This document shows positions 31,638 through 40,826 of a DNA stretch of 59,106 nucleotides, in pieces. A program made the translations under genes and the position numbers. Under the pieces are notes generated by a model. The model did not search any database, was not told the origin of the DNA, and was given only the letters and a program-made list of their open reading frames with translations. The DNA comes from Streptomyces sp. MBT65 (GTDB lineage Bacteria; Actinomycetota; Actinomycetes; Streptomycetales; Streptomycetaceae), in the NCBI RefSeq assembly GCF_016612545.1, contig NZ_JAENRY010000013.1, positions 1 through 59,106 of the forward strand, read 5' to 3'. Numbering within the stretch: the first letter of the stretch is position 1; the number at the start of each line of letters is the position of its first letter.

Positions 31638-32407
31638 AGGGACTGAACACCGCACTCGGTGCGGCCGGACTCGCGGCCTTCCTCGCCCTCGGCGAGGTCG
31701 TGCCGCGCGTCGGCATCGTCAAGGAGGCGTACTTCCCGCCGACCAGCCGGATCGCGTCGGCGTTCTGGGACGAACTCACGGACGCCGCCTTCTGGTCGGC
31801 GCTCGGCGACACCCTCACCGGCTGGGCCCTCGGCCTCGCTATCGCGGTCGGCGCGGGCATCGTCGCAGGCGTCCTGCTCTCGGTCGTCCCCCACCTCCGC
31901 GAGGTGACCGCCTCGACGATCGAGTTCCTCCGCCCGATCCCCTCGGTCGCCCTCATCCCCCTCGCGGTGCTGTTGTACGGCACCGAACTCAAGTCGGTGC
32001 TCCTGCTCGTCGTCTACGCCTCCTTCTGGCAGATCCTGATCCAGGTCCTCTACGGCGTCCAGGACGTCGACCCGGTCGCCGAGGAGACGGCACGGTCCTA
32101 CGGTCTCGGCACCTGGGCCCGGGTGCGGCACGTGCTGTGGCCGAGCGCGCTGCCGTACGTCATGACGGGCGTACGACTGGCCGCGGCCGTCGCACTGATC
32201 CTCACCATCACGGCCGAACTGGTCATCGGCGCACCGGGGTTGGGCGCGACCATCGCGGTCGCCCAGTCCTCGCAGGCCGTGCCCGAGATGTACGCGCTGA
32301 TCGTGGTGACCGGTCTGCTGGGGCTGCTCATCAACGTGGGCGCGCGCACGGTGGAGCGGCGGGCGCTGGCCTGGCACCAGTCGGTGCGCGGGGAGGTGGC
32401 GGTATGA
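31634..32407 (+). CDS. ABC importer permease, NitT/TauT type (first)
   Basis: This 257-aa permease has about six membrane helices and a BPD_transp_1 EAA loop (EETARSYGLGTWARVRHVLWP region, about 153-173). The GTG at 31634 overlaps the binding-protein stop as GTGA. It pairs with the next permease and the ATPase at 33204 to form one importer; using two permease genes rather than one is a variant of the usual SsuC layout. Confidence 0.86.
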   Translation: MKGLNTALGAAGLAAFLALGEVVPRVGIVKEAYFPPTSRIASAFWDELTDAAFWSALGDTLTGWALGLAIAVGAGIVAGVLLSVVPHLREVTASTIEFLRPIPSVALIPLAVLLYGTELKSVLLLVVYASFWQILIQVLYGVQDVDPVAEETARSYGLGTWARVRHVLWPSALPYVMTGVRLAAAVALILTITAELVIGAPGLGATIAVAQSSQAVPEMYALIVVTGLLGLLINVGARTVERRALAWHQSVRGEVAV

Positions 32408-33183
32408 GGCGGGCGCTGACCCGGCTGCTGTTCGCCCTCGCGCTGCCGGCCGTCCTGGTCGCCGTGTGGTGGCTGGCGTCGGACGGCAGCACCAACGTGT
32501 ACTGGCCGCCGCTGCGCACGATCCTGAAGACCTTCCCCGACGTGTGGACCGGCGACCGCCTCAAGGCCGACGTCCTGCCCAGCGTGCTGCGGCTCGCGGC
32601 GGGTTACGCCACGGCGGCCGTCGTCGGCGTCGCGCTCGGCACGGTGATCGGCTCCTACCGGCGGGTGCGCGCGGTGTGCGAACCGGTCCTGGAGTTCCTG
32701 CGGGCCGTACCGCCACCGGTGTTGGTCCCGGTCATCATGCTGTTCGCGGGCATCGGCGACACGATGAAGATCGTGGTCATCGCGAGCGGCTGCGTCTGGC
32801 CCGTCCTCCTCAACACCGTCGAGGGCGTCCGCGCGGTCGACCCGGTCATGAAGGAGACGGTCCTCTCCTACGGCGTCACGGGCGCCGCCCGGCTGCGCAC
32901 GCTGGTGCTGCCGGCGGCGAGCCCGCAGATCTTCGCGGGGCTGCGGCAGGCGCTGTCCATCGGGATCATCCTCATGGTCATCAGCGAGATGTTCGCGGCC
33001 ACCGACGGACTGGGCTTCACCGTCGTCCAGTTCCAACGCAGCTTCGCCATCCCCGACATGTGGACCGGCATCCTCGTCCTGGGCATGCTGGGATTCCTGC
33101 TCTCCGTCGTCTTCCAGATGGTCGAGCGGCGGGTGCTGGGCTGGTACCACGGCCTGCGCGCGGCCGCCCGCCGGTCCTCCTGA
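32404..33183 (+). CDS. ABC importer permease, NitT/TauT type (second)
   Basis: This 259-aa permease has about six helices and an EAA-like loop (KETVLSYGVTGAARLRTLVLP, about 158-178). The ATG at 32404 overlaps the first permease stop as ATGA. Together with the first permease it probably forms a heterodimer. Confidence 0.86.
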   Translation: MRRALTRLLFALALPAVLVAVWWLASDGSTNVYWPPLRTILKTFPDVWTGDRLKADVLPSVLRLAAGYATAAVVGVALGTVIGSYRRVRAVCEPVLEFLRAVPPPVLVPVIMLFAGIGDTMKIVVIASGCVWPVLLNTVEGVRAVDPVMKETVLSYGVTGAARLRTLVLPAASPQIFAGLRQALSIGIILMVISEMFAATDGLGFTVVQFQRSFAIPDMWTGILVLGMLGFLLSVVFQMVERRVLGWYHGLRAAARRSS

Positions 33184-33203
33184 ACATCGCGAAAGGGCGG
33201 TCC

Positions 33204-34031
33204 ATGCACGCGCAACTCGACGTATCCGGCCTGAACAAGGTCTACGAGGGTTCCGGTCGCCGGGTGGAGGCGGTACGGGACCTCACCTTCACCGTCGACG
33301 CGGGCGAACTCGTGTGTCTCGTCGGCCCGTCGGGCTGCGGCAAGACCACCCTGCTGAAGTGCATGGGCGGACTGCTCACCCCGACCGCGGGCGAAGTCCG
33401 CCTGGGCGGACGGAAGGTGGACGGTCCGCCGCCCGGGATGGCGTTCGTGTTCCAGGAGTACGGGCGCAGCCTCTTCCCCTGGATGCGGGTCGGCGAGAAC
33501 GTCGAACTGCCCCTGAAGCAGAAGGACTTGAGCAAGGCGCGCAGGCGTGAGCTGGTCGCGGACGCGCTGGAGTCGGTCGGGCTGACGGAGGCCGCGGGGG
33601 CGTATCCGTGGCAGTTGTCCGGCGGTATGCAGCAGCGGGTCGCGATCGCGCGGGCGCTGGCGTACGAGCCCGAGGTCCTGCTGATGGACGAGCCGTTCGC
33701 GGCGGTCGACGCGCAGACCCGGGCCGATCTGGAGGACCTGGTACGGGGGTTGTGGCGGGAGCGCGGCATCACGATCCTGTTCGTGACGCACGACATCGAC
33801 GAGGCCGTCTACTTGGGCGAGCGCGTGGTCGTGCTGTCCGCGTCCCCGACCGTCGTGCAGGAGCAGCTGAAGGTCGATCTGCCCCTGGAGCGCGACCAGT
33901 TGCACACCCGGGTCGCCCCGCGCTTCGCCGAACTGCGGACCCACGTCTACGAGCAGATCCAGGCGGCGAAGCGCGGAACACTCCCGGTTCAGGACCGCCT
34001 CATGAAGTCGGACACGCCTCCACTTCACTGA
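33204..34031 (+). CDS. ABC importer ATPase, NitT/TauT type
   Basis: This 275-aa ATPase has the Walker A motif GPSGCGKTT (about 44-52), the Q loop, the ABC signature LSGGMQQR (about 138-145), Walker B LLMDEP and a switch His (FVTHD). It matches the SsuB/TauB ATPases. The ATG at 33204 follows GAAAGGG. It energises uptake by the two permeases upstream. Confidence 0.9.
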   Translation: MHAQLDVSGLNKVYEGSGRRVEAVRDLTFTVDAGELVCLVGPSGCGKTTLLKCMGGLLTPTAGEVRLGGRKVDGPPPGMAFVFQEYGRSLFPWMRVGENVELPLKQKDLSKARRRELVADALESVGLTEAAGAYPWQLSGGMQQRVAIARALAYEPEVLLMDEPFAAVDAQTRADLEDLVRGLWRERGITILFVTHDIDEAVYLGERVVVLSASPTVVQEQLKVDLPLERDQLHTRVAPRFAELRTHVYEQIQAAKRGTLPVQDRLMKSDTPPLH

Positions 34032-34050
34032 ACACGAACGCGGGTGACGA

Positions 34051-35652
34051 CTACACGGTGCGGAGCCAGACAGCCGTGTCCTGCGGCAGGCGACCCAGGT
34101 CGTCCAAGGGGTCGCTGACGAGCAGGAGTCGGGTGTGCGGGGGGAGGCCGACGGGCGTGCCCGACAGGTTGACCACGCACATCGCGCCGTCCGTGCGGGT
34201 GAAGGCGAGGACACCCTCGGGCGCGGGCAGCCAGGCGAGGGGACCGTTGCCGAACGCCGGCCGGAGGCGGATCGCCTCGCGGTAGAGGTTGAGCATGGAG
34301 TCGGCGGTCCGCCGCTGACGGTCGACCGCATACGATGTCCAGCCGACCGGCTGCGGCAGCCACGGCTCACCGCGCGAACCGAAGCCCGCGTACGGCGCGT
34401 CCTCGACCCAGGGCAGCGGCACCCGGCAGCCGTCGCGGCCGGGGTCGGTGCCGCCGGAGCGGAGGTACATCGGATCCTGTATGCGGTCGACCGGCAGCTC
34501 GACCTCGGGCAGTCCCAGCTCCTCCCCCTGGTAGAGGTAGACCACTCCGGGCAGGGCCAGCGACAGCAGCGCCGCCGCCCGGGCGCGCCGGGTGCCCAGC
34601 GCGAGGTCGGTCGGGGTGCCGAAGGCCTTGGTGGCGAAGTCGAAGCCAGTGTCGGCGCGGCCGTAGCGGGTGACCGTGCGGGTCACGTCGTGGTTGCAGA
34701 GGACCCAGGTGGCGGGCGCGCCGATCGGGGCGTGCTCGGCGAGGGTCTCGTCGATCGAGGTGCGCAGCCGGTCCGGGTCCCAGGGGCAGGACAGGAAGGC
34801 GAAGTTGAAGGCGGTGTGCAGTTCGTCGGGGCGCAGATAGCGGGCGAAGCGTTCGGTGTCGGGGAGCCAGACCTCGCCGACGAAGACGGCGCCGTACTCG
34901 TCGGCGACGGCCCGCCAGGAGCGGTAGATGTCGTGGAGTTCGTCGCGGTCGACGAAGGGGTTGGGGTCGCGGCCCTCGACGAAGTCGGGCAGTGCGGGGT
35001 CCTTGGCGAGGAGTGCCGCCGAGTCGATGCGGACGCCTTCGACCCCGCGCTCGAACCAGAAGCGAAGGATGTCCTCGTGCTCCTGCCGCACCGCCGGGTG
35101 GGCCCAGTTGAGGTCGGGCTGCTCGGGGGTGAACAGGTGGAGGTACCAGTCGCCGTCGGGGAGGCGGGTCCACACGGGTTCGGTGGAGCCGGCGAACTGC
35201 GACGGCCAGTCGTTGGGCGGGAGTTCACCGTGTGCGCCGCGTCCGGGGCGGAGGTGGAACAGCTCACGCTCGGGGCCGCCGGCGAGGGCGGCACGGAACC
35301 ACGGGTGCTGGTCGGAGACGTGGTTGGGCACGATGTCGACGATCGTGCGGATCCCCAACTCCCGTGCCTCGGCGATGAGTTTCTCCGCCTCGGCGAGCGA
35401 TCCGAAGGCCGGGTCGATGGCGCGGTAGTCGGCGACGTCGTAGCCGCCGTCCTTCATCGGTGACAGGTACCAGGGGTTGAACCACAGGGCGTCCACGCCG
35501 AGTTCGGCGAGATACGGCAGTCTGGAGCGGACTCCCGCGAGGTCGCCGGTGCCGTCGCCGTCGCCGTCCGCGAAGCTGCGCACGTACACCTGGTAGATGA
35601 CGGCGGAGCGCCACCAGTCGTCCTGGCTCTGGGCATGGGGGGGCTGTCCCAC
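34051..35652 (-). CDS. GH13 alpha-glucosidase
   Basis: This 533-aa cytoplasmic enzyme is a family 13 oligo-alpha-glucosidase. The conserved regions include DIVPNH, GVRIDSA (nucleophile Asp), VGEVW (acid/base Glu) and NHDVTR (transition-state Asp). It would split maltose, trehalose-like or isomaltose-type sugars imported by the adjacent ABC transporter. The GTG at 35652 follows GAAAGG at 8 bases. It is the last gene of the alpha-glucoside operon. The linkage preference (alpha-1,4 or alpha-1,6) is not resolved. Confidence 0.9.
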   Translation of the reverse strand: MGQPPHAQSQDDWWRSAVIYQVYVRSFADGDGDGTGDLAGVRSRLPYLAELGVDALWFNPWYLSPMKDGGYDVADYRAIDPAFGSLAEAEKLIAEARELGIRTIVDIVPNHVSDQHPWFRAALAGGPERELFHLRPGRGAHGELPPNDWPSQFAGSTEPVWTRLPDGDWYLHLFTPEQPDLNWAHPAVRQEHEDILRFWFERGVEGVRIDSAALLAKDPALPDFVEGRDPNPFVDRDELHDIYRSWRAVADEYGAVFVGEVWLPDTERFARYLRPDELHTAFNFAFLSCPWDPDRLRTSIDETLAEHAPIGAPATWVLCNHDVTRTVTRYGRADTGFDFATKAFGTPTDLALGTRRARAAALLSLALPGVVYLYQGEELGLPEVELPVDRIQDPMYLRSGGTDPGRDGCRVPLPWVEDAPYAGFGSRGEPWLPQPVGWTSYAVDRQRRTADSMLNLYREAIRLRPAFGNGPLAWLPAPEGVLAFTRTDGAMCVVNLSGTPVGLPPHTRLLLVSDPLDDLGRLPQDTAVWLRTV

Positions 35653-35692
35653 GGTGCTGGCCTTTCTGTCGGGGGCGTCGAAGGGGGCGGTG

Positions 35693-36568
35693 TCAGCCCT
35701 TCGTGCTGCCCGCGCTGATCCCGGCGATGATGTGCCGCTGGAAGACCAGGAACATCGCGACCATGGGGATGCTCGCGATCACCATCGCGGCGATGAGCAC
35801 GGTCAATTGGATGTTCTGGGACAGCTGGACGAGTGCCACGCTGATCGGCTGTTTGTCGGTGTCGGAGAAGACCATCAGCGGCCACAGGAAGTCCTGCCAG
35901 ACGGCGACGAGCGCGAAGATCGAGACGACGCCGAGGACCGGGCGGGACATGGGCAGCACGATGGACCACAGGGTGCGGAGTTTTCCGGCGCCGTCGATCT
36001 CGGCGGCTTCCAGGACGTCGCGCGGGAGTTGGTCGAAGAACCGCTTGAGGAGATACAGGTTGAACGCGTTGGCGACGGCGGGGAGCCAGATGCCGAGGGG
36101 GTCGTTCAGCAGGCTGGTGTGGATCAGCGGGAGGTCGGCGACGGTCAGGTACTTCGGTACGACCAGGGCCTGCGCCGGGACCATCAGCGTCGCCAGGATG
36201 CCGCCGAGGATCACCTTGCCGAAGGCGGGCTTGAGTTTGGACAGGGCGTAGGCGGCGGCCGTGCACAGGACCAGTTGGAAGATCCACGCGCCGGCGGCCT
36301 GGACGACCGTGTTCCACAGGTGCTGCGGGAGCTGCATCAGGTCCCAGGCGTCGGTGTAGCCGCTGAGGTGCCAGTGCTCGGGGATGATCGTGGGCGGGGT
36401 CCGCGCGATCTCGTCCGGCGACTTCATGGCGCCGGTGACCATCCAGTAGACGGGGAAGAGGAAGGCGAGCGCGAAGAGCACGACGACGCCGGTGAACACC
36501 GTCCAGTAGACGGCCTTTCCGCGCGCTCGGGCGAGGGTCGCCGGGGAGAGCAGTGTGCGGGTGGTCAC
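35693..36568 (-). CDS. alpha-glucoside ABC importer permease, MalG type
   Basis: This 291-aa permease has an N-terminal cytoplasmic segment, about six helices and the MalG-type EAA loop (EAAEIDGAGKLRTLWSIVLP, around 199-218). The GTG at 36568 overlaps the upstream permease stop as GTGA. It forms a heterodimer with the MalF-type permease. No ATPase gene is nearby, so a shared MsiK-type ATPase encoded elsewhere is likely, as is usual in Streptomyces. Confidence 0.88.
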   Translation of the reverse strand: MTTRTLLSPATLARARGKAVYWTVFTGVVVLFALAFLFPVYWMVTGAMKSPDEIARTPPTIIPEHWHLSGYTDAWDLMQLPQHLWNTVVQAAGAWIFQLVLCTAAAYALSKLKPAFGKVILGGILATLMVPAQALVVPKYLTVADLPLIHTSLLNDPLGIWLPAVANAFNLYLLKRFFDQLPRDVLEAAEIDGAGKLRTLWSIVLPMSRPVLGVVSIFALVAVWQDFLWPLMVFSDTDKQPISVALVQLSQNIQLTVLIAAMVIASIPMVAMFLVFQRHIIAGISAGSTKG

Positions 36569-37521
36569 AGGTCGTCCTCTCCGGAGCGGGTCAGCCGCAG
36601 ATAGGCGGCGGAGAAGACACCGAGCAGCACGAGGAGCATCACGCTGAGCGCGCAGGCGCCGCCGAAGTCGTTGTAGAGGAAGGCGTATTTGTAGATCAGG
36701 TAGAGCACGGTGACGGTGGCGTTCTCCGGGCCGCCGCCGGTGATGACGAACGGTTCGGTGAAGACCTGCATCGTGGCGATGATCTGAAGGAGCATCAGCA
36801 TCAGGATCACGAAGCGGGTCTGAGGGATCGTCACGTACCGGACGCGCTGGAGGAGACTCGCGCCGTCGAGTTCGGCGGCCTCGTACAGGTCGCCGGGGAT
36901 GGACTGGAGCGCGGCCAGGTAGATCAGGACGGTGCCGCCCATGTTGGCCCAAGTCGCCACGATCACCAGGGAGATGAGGGCGGTGTCGGTGCCGTTGGAC
37001 CAGTTCGAGGTGGGCAGGTGCAGAAAGCGCAGCGTCTCGTTGGCGAGGCCCGCTCCGGGGTCGTAGAACCATTTCCACAGCAGGGCGGTGACCACCGGCG
37101 GGATCATCACGGGGAGGTAGACGACGATCCTGAAGAAGGCCTTCCAGTGCCTCAACTCGTTGAGGACCAGGGCGAGTACGAACGGGATCGCGAAGCCGAC
37201 GAGGAGGGCCAGCAGGGTGAAGACGAGGGTGTTGCGCCAGGCCGCGGTGAACTCGGGATCGTGCCAGACCTGGGTGAAGTTGTCGGTGCCGACCCACTCG
37301 GGCGAGGAGCCGGGCGTGTACTTCTGGAAGGAGATCACGACCGCGCGGATCGCCGGGTACCAGGAGAACAGGGCGAAGCAGATGAGCCCGCCGATGAGGA
37401 ACGCGTAGGCGCGGGCCTGGTCCAGGAGGCGGCGCCGCCTCCGGCCCCCGGCCGGGGGCGGCGCCTGGACCTGTCGTACCGCCGTCGTCGGGGCGGGACT
37501 CCGGGTGGCCGTCCGGGTCAT
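36565..37521 (-). CDS. alpha-glucoside ABC importer permease, MalF type
   Basis: This 318-aa permease has a Pro/Arg-rich N-terminal tail, about six helices and the EAAELDGA loop (near 223-230). It precedes the MalG-type gene with a GTGA overlap. It belongs to the CUT1 (oligosaccharide) importer class. Confidence 0.88.
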   Translation of the reverse strand: MTRTATRSPAPTTAVRQVQAPPPAGGRRRRRLLDQARAYAFLIGGLICFALFSWYPAIRAVVISFQKYTPGSSPEWVGTDNFTQVWHDPEFTAAWRNTLVFTLLALLVGFAIPFVLALVLNELRHWKAFFRIVVYLPVMIPPVVTALLWKWFYDPGAGLANETLRFLHLPTSNWSNGTDTALISLVIVATWANMGGTVLIYLAALQSIPGDLYEAAELDGASLLQRVRYVTIPQTRFVILMLMLLQIIATMQVFTEPFVITGGGPENATVTVLYLIYKYAFLYNDFGGACALSVMLLVLLGVFSAAYLRLTRSGEDDL

Positions 37522-37525
37522 CGGG

Positions 37526-38872
37526 TCAGCCCCGGGCCAGGATGCCGTCGATCTTTCCGGAGGCGTCCTTGAGGAGTTGGTCGATGTTCGCGTCCTTCTT
37601 GGTGAGGACGGCGGAGACGGCTCCGTCGAGGACGGAGTAGATCTGCTGGGCGTCCGGCGGCTCGATCTTCATCTGGAGGGACTGGTTGCCGTCCAGGAAG
37701 GCCTGGTAATTCTGCACCGGGACATTGGAGTTGGCCTTCTTGACCTGCTGGTCCTTGGCGTCGGCGGCGCCGGTGAACAGGCGCGGTTCGGGCAGTCCGA
37801 CGGGTGCGTTGGCCTGCTTGGCGCGGGCGTAGTCGCCGAGGAAGCCGCTGCCCGGGGTGAGGAACATGCTGTCGAGCCACTTGAGTCCGGCGCGGATCTG
37901 GGCGGGCGTGTCGTGCTTGTTGAACATGTAGCCGTCGCCGCCGATGAGCGTGCCCTGGCCGCCGGGCATCGGGCCGAGGGCGAGGTCGTCGTAGTTGCCG
38001 CCCTTCTCCTTGACCAGGATCGGGATGTTGTCCGGGGCGGAGAGGTACATGCCGAGCTTGCCCGAACCCATCAGCTGCTGCACGTCGTTGATGACGAGGA
38101 GCTGCTTGCTGCCCATCGAGTTGTCGGTCCAGCGCATGTCGTGCAGGTTCTGCAGCACGGCGTGGCCCTGGGGTGTGTCGACGGTGGCCTTCTTGCCGTC
38201 GGCGCTGACGACGTCACCGCCCTGCGAGTACATCTCGGCGGTGAAGTGCCAACCCCCCTGGTTCTGGGCGCTGTAGTCGGCGTAGCCGACGGTGCCGTTG
38301 CCGAGCGCGGCTATCTTCTTCGCGTCGGCCCGGACCTCGGCCCAGGTCGTCGGCGCCTTGTCGGGGTCGAGGCCGGCCTGCTGGAAGAGCTTGCGGTTGT
38401 AGATCAGGCCCATCGAGTAGCCGGTGCGCGGGATGCCGTAGATCTTCCCGTCGACGGTGTAGATGTCCCGGAGCTGCTGCTGGATGGTGTCGTAGCTCTT
38501 CAACTCCTTGACGTACGGCGTGAGATCGGCGGCCTGGTTGATGTCGACGACGTGCTTGGCGTCGGTGAAGTACGTGTAGAACACGTCCTCCATCTGGCCG
38601 CCGGCGAGTTTGGCGTCGAAGGTCTTCGGGTCCTGGCAGGGGAACGCGTCATGGGTGACGACGTCGATGTCGGTGTTCTTCTTCTCGAAGGCCGCGACAT
38701 CGGAGTCGAAGAACTTGCGGTCGACCTTGGCGCTCTTGGGCGGCTCGCAGTTGACCGTGATGCGTGTCTTGCCGCTCGCCGAGTCGTCGCCGGACCCGCA
38801 GGCGGAGGCGGTGAGCGCAAGAGAACAGACGCCGATCGCGGCGAAGGTACGGCGGAACCCGGTGCTTCTCAT
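37526..38872 (-). CDS. CUT1 sugar-binding lipoprotein
   Basis: This 448-aa lipoprotein has a lipobox at TASAC (Cys near 25) and a solute-binding domain of the maltose/alpha-glucoside type. I chose the ATG at 38872 because a proper signal peptide follows; an upstream ATG at 38929 would add a non-signal extension. It delivers oligosaccharides to the two permeases that follow. A CGCAAGATA motif upstream is shared with the LacI gene promoter. Confidence 0.88.
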   Translation of the reverse strand: MRSTGFRRTFAAIGVCSLALTASACGSGDDSASGKTRITVNCEPPKSAKVDRKFFDSDVAAFEKKNTDIDVVTHDAFPCQDPKTFDAKLAGGQMEDVFYTYFTDAKHVVDINQAADLTPYVKELKSYDTIQQQLRDIYTVDGKIYGIPRTGYSMGLIYNRKLFQQAGLDPDKAPTTWAEVRADAKKIAALGNGTVGYADYSAQNQGGWHFTAEMYSQGGDVVSADGKKATVDTPQGHAVLQNLHDMRWTDNSMGSKQLLVINDVQQLMGSGKLGMYLSAPDNIPILVKEKGGNYDDLALGPMPGGQGTLIGGDGYMFNKHDTPAQIRAGLKWLDSMFLTPGSGFLGDYARAKQANAPVGLPEPRLFTGAADAKDQQVKKANSNVPVQNYQAFLDGNQSLQMKIEPPDAQQIYSVLDGAVSAVLTKKDANIDQLLKDASGKIDGILARG

Positions 38873-38934
38873 CGGTGGACCCCTCTGGGCAGGAGCGGTG
38901 GGCGCCGCACACTCAAGCACCGCCGACATCCGTC

Positions 38935-38950
38935 CGCAAGATATCGCGCA
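38935..38950. promoter_or_regulatory. LacI operator upstream of the sugar-binding gene
   Basis: CGCAAGATATCGCGCA lies 62 bases before the binding-protein start. Its CGCAAGATA core recurs at 39996-40004 in the LacI gene promoter. Confidence 0.5.
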
Positions 38951-38982
38951 GAATCTGTAATTATTCGACAGCGCGGCGACGC

Positions 38983-39981
38983 TCAGTCGCGCGGGGCTTG
39001 CGCGGTGGAACCACGCACTACCAGTTCCGGTTCGAAGAGCAGCTCTTCGGGCGGTACGGCCGTGCCGCCGACCTGTGAGTTCAGCAGCTCCACAGCCGCC
39101 CGACCCATGGCTTCGATGGGCTGGCGGACGGTGGTCAGCGGGGGCTCGGTGCAGTTCATGAAGGCGGAGTCGTCGTAACCGACGACAGAAATCTGTGACG
39201 GGACGTCAAGTCCCTTGCGGCGGGCGGCCCTTATCGCGCCGAGGGCGAGCGGGTCGCTGGCGCAGATGATGCCCGTGACGCCCCGGTCGATCAGCCGGGA
39301 GGCCGCGGCGTGACCGCCCTCGATGGAGAAGATGGCCCGGGCGACGAACTCGTCGGGCAGATCCCCGGAGATGGCCCGGGCGGCGGCCAGCTTCCGCGCG
39401 GAGGGCATGTGGTCGGCGGGGCCGAGGACGAGCCCGATGCGCTCGTGACCGAGGGAGGCGAGGTGGCGCCAGGCCTGCTCGACGGCGACCGCGTCGTCGC
39501 AGGACACGGCGGGGAAGCCGAGGTGGTCGATGGCCGCATTGACCAGGACGACCGGGATGTTGCGCTCGGCGAGCAGCCGGTAGTGGTCGTGCGGCGCGTC
39601 GGCCTGTGCGTAGAGCCCACCGGCGAACACGACGCCGGAGACCTGCTGTTCCAGCAGCAGCGTCACATAGTCGGCCTCGGAGACCCCGCCCTTGGTCTGG
39701 GTGCACAGCACCGGGGTGAGGCCGAGTTGGGCGAGCGCGCCGCCGATCACCTCCGCGAAGGCGGGGAAGATGGGGTTCTGCAGCTCGGGCAGTACCAGAC
39801 CCACGAGCCGCGCGCGTTCGCCGCGCAGTTGGGTGGGCCGCTCGTAGCCGAGCACGTCCAGGGCCGAGAGCACCGCCTGTCGGGTGGGCTCGGAGACTCC
39901 GGGTTTGCCGTTGAGCACTCGGCTGACCGTGGCCTCGCTGACCCCGACCTTCTTCGCCACCTCAGCAAGTCGTCGCGTCAT
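38983..39981 (-). CDS. LacI-family repressor of the alpha-glucoside operon
   Basis: This 332-aa repressor has an N-terminal HTH (1-25; VSEATVSRVLNG) and a periplasmic-binding-protein-like sugar-binding domain. I chose the ATG at 39981 because MTRRLAEVAKKVGVS is the canonical LacI start. It lies 110 bases upstream of the binding-protein gene in the same direction. CGCAAGATA motifs occur in both promoters, so it probably represses the importer, the alpha-glucosidase and itself. It resembles MalR/AglR regulators. Confidence 0.9.
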   Translation of the reverse strand: MTRRLAEVAKKVGVSEATVSRVLNGKPGVSEPTRQAVLSALDVLGYERPTQLRGERARLVGLVLPELQNPIFPAFAEVIGGALAQLGLTPVLCTQTKGGVSEADYVTLLLEQQVSGVVFAGGLYAQADAPHDHYRLLAERNIPVVLVNAAIDHLGFPAVSCDDAVAVEQAWRHLASLGHERIGLVLGPADHMPSARKLAAARAISGDLPDEFVARAIFSIEGGHAAASRLIDRGVTGIICASDPLALGAIRAARRKGLDVPSQISVVGYDDSAFMNCTEPPLTTVRQPIEAMGRAAVELLNSQVGGTAVPPEELLFEPELVVRGSTAQAPRD

Positions 39982-39995
39982 GCGCGCAAGAATAG

Positions 39996-40004
39996 CGCAA
40001 GATA
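39996..40004. promoter_or_regulatory. LacI operator in its own promoter
   Basis: CGCAAGATA, within a cluster of GCGCAAG/ACGCAAG repeats at 39984-40010, lies just upstream of the repressor start codon. Confidence 0.5.
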
Positions 40005-40063
40005 CGCAAGTGGTTTGCGTTATGGGTGAGTCGGATCGAGCGACCCACGGCTCCCGGCGCCGG

Positions 40064-40759
40064 TCAGTCGTGCGCGGCCCACAGCCCGCGCACATGCCCC
40101 AGATGCCGGGTCATGATCTCACGCACCGCCCGTTTGTCACGGTCCAACAACGCGTCGAGAAGTTCCAAGTGCTCCTGCGCGGAGGCCAGTAGGCGTCCGG
40201 CCTCGACCAGCGCGGTCAGCCCGTAGAGCCGCGAGCGCCCGCGCAGATCGCCGACGACCTCGACGAGGTGGGCGTTGCCGGCGAGGGCGAGCAGCCCGAG
40301 ATGGAAGCGGGTGTCGGCCTCGACATACGCGATGAGGTCACCGGCCACGGCCGCGCCGACGATCTCCCGGGCGGCCGGCCGCAGCGCCTCCAGCGAGACC
40401 GGGTCGGCGCTCTCGGCCAGGCCGACCACCGTGGGGATCTCGATCAGCGCGCGGATGTGGGTGTACTCGTCGAGCTGTTTCTCGGAGACCGCGGTGACCC
40501 GGAACCCCTTGTTCGGGACGGTGTCGACCAGCCCCTCCTTGGCCAGGTCCAGCATGGCCTCGCGCACCGGCGTCGCCGAGACGCCGAAGCGGGCGGCCAG
40601 AGTCGGCGCGGAGTACACCTCGCCCGGCCGCAGCTCCCCCGCGATCATCGCGGCCCGCAGGGCGTCGACGACCCGCTCGCGATAGCTGCTCTTCCTGCCG
40701 CCCAGCACGGGCAGGTCCGGAGCGGTGGTGGGCGGGGCGCCGGCTCGCTGGACGGCCAT
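40064..40759 (-). CDS. GntR/FCD-family regulator of the hydroxyproline genes
   Basis: This 231-aa regulator has a winged helix (about 25-90; FGVSATPVREAML) and an all-helical FCD effector domain (about 95-225) with the usual metal-binding Asp/His positions. The ATG at 40759 follows AGGAG at 7 bases. Two direct copies of GTGCAANGTCAC (40774-40785 and 40791-40802) lie immediately upstream, so autorepression is likely. Variants of this motif occur at the other promoters of the hydroxyproline cluster. The inducer is probably a hydroxyproline isomer or breakdown product. Confidence 0.88.
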   Translation of the reverse strand: MAVQRAGAPPTTAPDLPVLGGRKSSYRERVVDALRAAMIAGELRPGEVYSAPTLAARFGVSATPVREAMLDLAKEGLVDTVPNKGFRVTAVSEKQLDEYTHIRALIEIPTVVGLAESADPVSLEALRPAAREIVGAAVAGDLIAYVEADTRFHLGLLALAGNAHLVEVVGDLRGRSRLYGLTALVEAGRLLASAQEHLELLDALLDRDKRAVREIMTRHLGHVRGLWAAHD

Positions 40760-40773
40760 CGAATCTCCTAGTG

Positions 40774-40802
40774 GTGCAAGGTCACACACGGTGCAATGTC
40801 AC
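40774..40802. promoter_or_regulatory. two direct GntR operators, GTGCAANGTCAC
   Basis: GTGCAAGGTCAC (40774-40785) and GTGCAATGTCAC (40791-40802) recur at 17-bp spacing in the regulator promoter. Related sites lie at 42784-42795, 45736-45747 and 51371-51382. Confidence 0.6.
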
Positions 40803-40826
40803 GCGTGACCGCCGATTATCCCCGGT

